Shown one piece after another: positions 31,132 to 32,679 of a DNA stretch of 32,679 nucleotides (positions are counted from its first letter, which is position 1; each line of letters begins with the position of its first letter). Under the pieces are notes generated by a model that had not been told where the DNA came from, made no database searches, and saw only the letters and a list, made by a program, of their open reading frames with translations. A program made the translations under genes and the position numbers. The DNA comes from UBA10649 sp964597445 (GTDB taxonomy: Bacteria; Actinomycetota; Actinomycetes; S36-B12): positions 1 to 32,679 of the forward strand of contig CAZQXO010000023.1 in NCBI GenBank assembly GCA_964597445.1. Direction: 5' to 3'.

Positions 31132-32679
31132 GCATCCGTCCCGAACTCAGGATGACGCAGGAGACCGGGATGCGTGTCCGTGACCTTGGTCAGGAAGTGC
31201 TCGTCACGAACACTGGCCGTGTGACCGGACGGTCGGCGGACATAGACATAGCCGAGGCCGTGAGTCCGATAGACGAGGCCCCCGTTGTCGAGTACTCGGT
31301 CGAGCAGGGCACGATCGACGGACTTCGGCACGGGTCGCCAGCCACCCACCTCAGCGAGATCGCCCCGCGAGATGAGGATCGTGCCGCCCGCGACGAAACG
31401 CGCGTACTTCTCCGCCGGGTACGTGGGCCGGAACACCGTGACGTCCTCCGACACGATGTGCACCCAGTCCAGGGCCTTGCCGACGATCTCCGCGCCGGAG
31501 TACTGGCGCGCCAGCACGAGATCCCAGATGTGCTCGGGCCCGTACAGGTCGTCATCGTCCATCTTCGTCACGAGGTCCCCTGCTGCCCGCTCCGAGCAGC
31601 GCTGAAGCGCCTCCCCCAGGGTCCGATGCGCGTCGATGGCCACGACGGTCGACGGGTGCGGGAGGGACGCGGCACGCGCACGGACGACCTCGGGGTCGAC
31701 CGCGTCGCCATGGACGCCCACGACCACCTCCAGACGCGGGTAGGCGAGCCGGCCGATCTGCTGCATGGCATGGTCAAGGAAGTCCGGGCGGTGCGTGACG
31801 AGCAGGACGCTCACCGTGGGCCACGCGTCGAGAGCCACCACAGGACCGAAGGCACGCAAGGCGTGCCGACGCTCCTGGACGCTGCGCACCTGCCAGTCGA
31901 GCTCGCTCGTGGGGAGGTCGTCCTCGGAGTCGAGCACGAGGACCCCGCAGGCATGCAGCTGTCGCACCATCTCTCCCGGGAGATCCTGCGCGATGACCGC
32001 GCCGATCGATCGCAGCGCCCGCGCTCCGGCGGCCGTGATCGTGCGACCGAGGACGAGTCGACCCTCGGGGCCGACCAGCGTCACCACGCCACCAGTCACG
32101 CTGCCTGACGCGACGTCTGTCGAGCCGGTCGACCGACGACCCATCGGGCGCTGGACGAAGGGGTCCACACAGACGTCGAAGGCAAGTCCGTCACGCGACC
32201 ATGAGGATGCTCCGATCACCAGAGTCGTGGAGCGCTCGACGTCGATCGCGCGTCCGACCCCCGTCTCCGGGGTGACGACCACGTCAGCTCGGCGCACGTG
32301 CGCATCCCTCGGCGCGCTGTCGGGGAGAACGTCGTGCAGGAACGGAGCGAGCACCGCGGCACCAGCGGGGAGTCCCGGCGCGAAGGTGAGCTGAGGACCG
32401 ATGTCGCGCGCCACGGGAAGGAGGCAGCGCACGCAGCCGGCGAGCACCGTGGCCGCGTCCCGTGGCTCGGCGAGCACCAGTCGCACGCGCACGCCAGCAC
32501 CGTCCGGCTCGACCGAGAGAGCGGTCACACCCGGAAGGCGCGGGTGCCCGATCCAGCCGTCAGCAGGGGCCGTCCATCGCGCCACGAGGACATCCACCTC
32601 GGTCACGACACCGGTGCCCACCGCCATGACAGCGAGCGTCCTGAGGTCCTGGACCCGCTCGACGCGCACCTGCCACGAC
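31128..32679 (-). CDS. Large glycosyltransferase, GT2 domain at the C-terminal end (5' end beyond the window)
   Basis: At least 517 codons are open; the frame continues to base 32679 without a stop, so the true start lies outside. Residues in the first ~280 visible positions form a domain I do not recognise (beta-rich, with VVTPETGVGRAIDVERSTTL and LGRTITAAGARALRSIGAVI). The last ~220 residues are a GT2 domain: WPTVSVLLVTHRPDFLDHAM, RLEVVVGVHGDAVDPEVV, LGEALQRCSERAAGD, the metal-binding DDDD in LVTKMDDDDLYGPEHIWDLV, then GTILISRGDLAEVGGWRPV and a late HxxxxxYVRRPSGHT. This C-terminal form resembles family enzymes that modify envelope polysaccharides. It is coupled by ATGA to the next glycosyltransferase. 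A start at GTG 32669 is possible but has no support over an upstream one. Confidence 0.85.
   Translation of the reverse strand, partial: SWQVRVERVQDLRTLAVMAVGTGVVTEVDVLVARWTAPADGWIGHPRLPGVTALSVEPDGAGVRVRLVLAEPRDAATVLAGCVRCLLPVARDIGPQLTFAPGLPAGAAVLAPFLHDVLPDSAPRDAHVRRADVVVTPETGVGRAIDVERSTTLVIGASSWSRDGLAFDVCVDPFVQRPMGRRSTGSTDVASGSVTGGVVTLVGPEGRLVLGRTITAAGARALRSIGAVIAQDLPGEMVRQLHACGVLVLDSEDDLPTSELDWQVRSVQERRHALRAFGPVVALDAWPTVSVLLVTHRPDFLDHAMQQIGRLAYPRLEVVVGVHGDAVDPEVVRARAASLPHPSTVVAIDAHRTLGEALQRCSERAAGDLVTKMDDDDLYGPEHIWDLVLARQYSGAEIVGKALDWVHIVSEDVTVFRPTYPAEKYARFVAGGTILISRGDLAEVGGWRPVPKSVDRALLDRVLDNGGLVYRTHGLGYVYVRRPSGHTASVRDEHFLTKVTDTHPGLLRHPEFGTDA

Overview
The window is high-GC, densely packed actinobacterial chromosome. 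It holds hallmark genes of Actinomycetota (mtrAB-lpqB, a WhiB2-type Fe-S regulator, DUF3499, DUF5719, TIGR03089, fbiA/fbiB for coenzyme F420, an LCP protein). The gene order broadly follows the Mycobacterium tuberculosis Rv3240-Rv3267 neighbourhood, but F420, mannose and cell-envelope genes are arranged without several of the usual members. I cannot place it below class level. A 100-N scaffold gap flanked by an exact 55-bp duplication shows that this is a draft or metagenomic assembly.

Layout. 1-694 is the N-terminal part of secA (minus strand). 826-2458 carries a GNAT acetyltransferase fused to a LuxR-type DNA-binding domain, then comF, both on the plus strand and so opposed to the flanking genes. 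2392-7333 is a minus-strand operon: CPBP intramembrane protease, mtrA, mtrB, lpqB. 7392-7919 holds two small membrane-protein genes overlapping tail to tail. 8023-12921 is a minus-strand run of DUF3499, manB (phosphomannomutase), a Trm112-like protein, manA and ahcY, with an intrinsic terminator after ahcY. A 34-bp tandem hairpin repeat (12964-13077) separates DUF3499 from an upstream DUF5719 / giant GT2 membrane glycosyltransferase pair and whiB2. The 304-bp whiB2-fbiA divergent region holds a well-formed promoter, twin leader hairpins and several palindromes. Rightwards, fbiA-fbiB (F420) converge on manC (GDP-mannose pyrophosphorylase). TIGR03089 and a SpoIID/LytB-type gene also converge. 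An LCP ligase gene is divergent from SpoIID across a 9-bp-phased TCAC array. From 26514 to the right end there is an envelope-glycopolymer-like locus: four glycosyltransferases, a CDP-alcohol phosphatidyltransferase and a divergent LicC-like nucleotidyltransferase.

How it fits together. manA, manB and manC make GDP-mannose from fructose-6-phosphate. The glycosyltransferases, the nucleotidyltransferase/CDP-alcohol transferase pair and the LCP protein plausibly build a decorated envelope polymer and attach it to peptidoglycan. MtrAB-LpqB is the envelope and division two-component system, and the phased array between SpoIID and LCP is a candidate target for MtrA. AhcY recycles S-adenosylhomocysteine. 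The most interesting items are the phased TCAC array, the nucleotidyltransferase/CDP-alcohol transferase pair whose canonical fourth Asp is His, the 34-bp hairpin array, the GNAT-LuxR fusion, and the whiB2 leader. The apparent disruption of one glycosyltransferase is an assembly artefact.
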